Shown here piece after piece: positions 62,301 to 64,000 of a stretch of 64,000 nt of DNA (its first letter is position 1; every line of letters begins with the position of its first letter). The notes under the pieces were generated by a model, which ran no database searches, was not told where the DNA came from, and saw only the letters and a list, made by a program, of their open reading frames with translations. A program made the translations under genes and the position numbers. The stretch is from assembly GCA_013396995.1 (NCBI GenBank), contig VWZP01005658.1:1780358-1844357 (forward strand). Direction: 5' to 3'. This DNA comes from Dicaeum eximium. Taxonomy: Eukaryota > Chordata > Aves > Passeriformes > Dicaeidae.

Positions 62301-64000
62301 TTATACCTCACTCTTCCTCTGCAAAAGCTAGGTCTTAAAGATGACATCTCAACCCTTTCCTAATAACGCACTTGGAGCCAGATCCTCTGTTGCTGTAGGT
62401 TACAGGACTACTTACAGAGGATTCAGCCCACTCACAAGGCAGAGAGAGACTGGGTGCAAAAAGGTGATAAACACAGTGAATAATCATGCTAATGGGAAAT
62501 AATGAGAAGAGGCAGAATGAGAAGGGAAATCTCAAGCTGTTGCACGTGCTCTGCATAAGATTGATGAAAATGTATCAGGGATATTACAGTGCATCTTAGA
62601 TAATGGAATACAAAATTATGTAACTGAAGATTCAGCATCAAGATTAAATGTGAAGGCTCACCTTTCTCTCATACTTTTGAGTGGTTTTGTGCACACCTGA
62701 ATCCTGATACTGGATACAAAAAATTTATTCTTTGGATAGGAAATAGGCATATCTTTTACCTATTTTAAATTATTTGAAGAAAAATAATTGATGTTGAGCT
62801 GCAAAGTTATGACACTCCTCCCTGCAGTCTTGCTGACAGAACTGGCTTAGATTGAGTAGATCCAAGTTAATGTCATGCTTGTATCAACCCCCACAACTCT
62901 TCAGAAAATGCATATATTTTCCATTTGAACTGAGTTCTTGTTTATTACTACTTTCATACCATTACCTTTTCACAAAGGTCACAAGTTCAGAGTGAATACA
63001 CTCAAAAGCAGGGGAGATCATCTCCAATAACTGCACAAACTCTCAGTCTCTGGATAAAGCAAGGATTGGATGCCTAGATCCCCTTCCCAGGACAGACTGA
63101 TCATCCCAAGGCCGGTTGGACCCAGGAGAAAGGCACATACCTGCCTTCCACCTTCTTCCCACACAGCACTGCCAAGAACAGGCTCATGAAACGCAGAGGA
63201 GCCAAATGAACTCTTTACAATTGTGAAATCCTAGAGAAACTGTAACGAAAATGACAGCAGCTGATGAAGCCAGCAGTTTCCCCAACAGGCAAGGAAGAGA
63301 AGATCGACTCACAGTAACAGTGTTTGAATACAGCTCCTCAGAAAGAATTTCATTTAAAAGCAGGAGAATCTGAATTCTGATTTGGTCACCTGGAAAAAAC
63401 GAGATGATGGTTTTTTTCCCCCAGAAAAGCTTTTTAGATGTTTTTTATGTGCACACAAAGTATGCAGAGCTCATAGAAAAATGGCCCAAGCATTAGTGCC
63501 TGCAAAGATGCTGAGCTTTTTTGAAAACCTGACTCATGAGCTATTTTAGGGACAAATGCAGGTGCTGTAATAAAACCTAAGTTAGCAGCAAAACACCCAA
63601 GTTCCATGTACCATCAGTGGAGCTATGGCTGTCTAGCTTGTAGTTCAACTAGATCACTGAAAAATATCTGCTCTTGCTATAAAAAGTCCATATGATGAAT
63701 AATTTACATATATTTGGTCAACTTCCTCCAGCATTTGACTGCTCCTGTGTTAAAAATTACAGAATAAAATTGTACTTTAAAGGTAGTTCCAATGGATAAC
63801 TCATAAATGCATTATTACTAGTAATGAGTTTTACTTTGTAATATTCCCAGTAAACATGCCACATGTAATTATTTGGTTGATGAAGGCATACAGAGGAAAC
63901 ATTGCTAAAAATATGGTTTATTTTGGTTGTCATATGTTTCGGCAGTCTGACTTCACCTTGCTAACAGACCAAGCACTTCAGCTGTCAGCAACTTCACGGC
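59331..64000. other. Intergenic region upstream of SLC16A14
   Basis: AT-rich sequence with one ambiguous base (61031). Open frames are under about 90 codons and none resembles a known protein. I see no CR1 tail, LTR or RNA gene. It may hold distal regulatory sequence, but nothing supports a specific call. Confidence 0.6.

Noticed and set aside
1..64000. CRISPR arrays, operons, tRNA or rRNA genes, intact retroviral or LINE coding regions
   Set aside because: None was seen by eye. The sequence is vertebrate nuclear DNA, so prokaryotic features are not expected. Small RNAs (snoRNA, miRNA) in introns would need a covariance-model search that I cannot run.

Overview
The window is vertebrate nuclear DNA, almost certainly from a bird. 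The evidence is three CR1 LINE 3' ends with avian-type tails, two ERVL-like long terminal repeats of a type I know from bird genomes, single-copy genes with short exons and long AT-rich introns, and sharp CpG islands at promoters. The gene order TRIP12 - FBXO36 - SLC16A14 is the conserved amniote order (human 2q36). The species cannot be told from the sequence. There are two N gaps (27284-27393 and 49695-49784) and two single Ns (18885, 61031).

Layout. Positions 1 to about 27 kb hold the 5' end of TRIP12 on the minus strand. The first coding exon is at 339-485 and the first intron is about 26 kb, carrying a solo LTR and CR1 scraps. A CpG island at about 26.1-27.9 kb is a shared divergent promoter: TRIP12 leaves it leftwards and FBXO36 rightwards. 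The FBXO36 locus runs on the plus strand from about 27.6 kb to about 48.2 kb. Its recognisable parts are a probable non-coding first exon ending at 27780, the F-box exon at 46282-46452, and a diverged probable last exon at 47708-48031 followed by AATAAA. I could not find its N-terminal coding exon(s).

A small GC-rich island at 48.7-49.15 kb holds two unrelated minisatellites side by side. SLC16A14, encoding monocarboxylate transporter 14, is complete on the minus strand: four coding exons between 53337 and 58069 give 515 residues, and a non-coding first exon lies in a CpG island at 58.8-59.3 kb. From 59.3 kb to 64 kb I see no gene.

Main points. The F-box exon of FBXO36 is easily recognised but needs a change of reading frame inside it: two bases appear to be missing near 46320, giving a stop at 46341. 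With a poorly conserved last exon and no visible N-terminal exon, this suggests an assembly error or a decaying FBXO36 in this lineage. The double-minisatellite GC island between FBXO36 and SLC16A14 is the other structure that no gene explains. I found no sign of a previously undescribed multi-gene system, CRISPR array or intact mobile element. The three genes are neighbours by ancestry and are not a pathway: TRIP12 is a HECT ubiquitin ligase, FBXO36 a putative SCF substrate adaptor, and SLC16A14 a membrane transporter.
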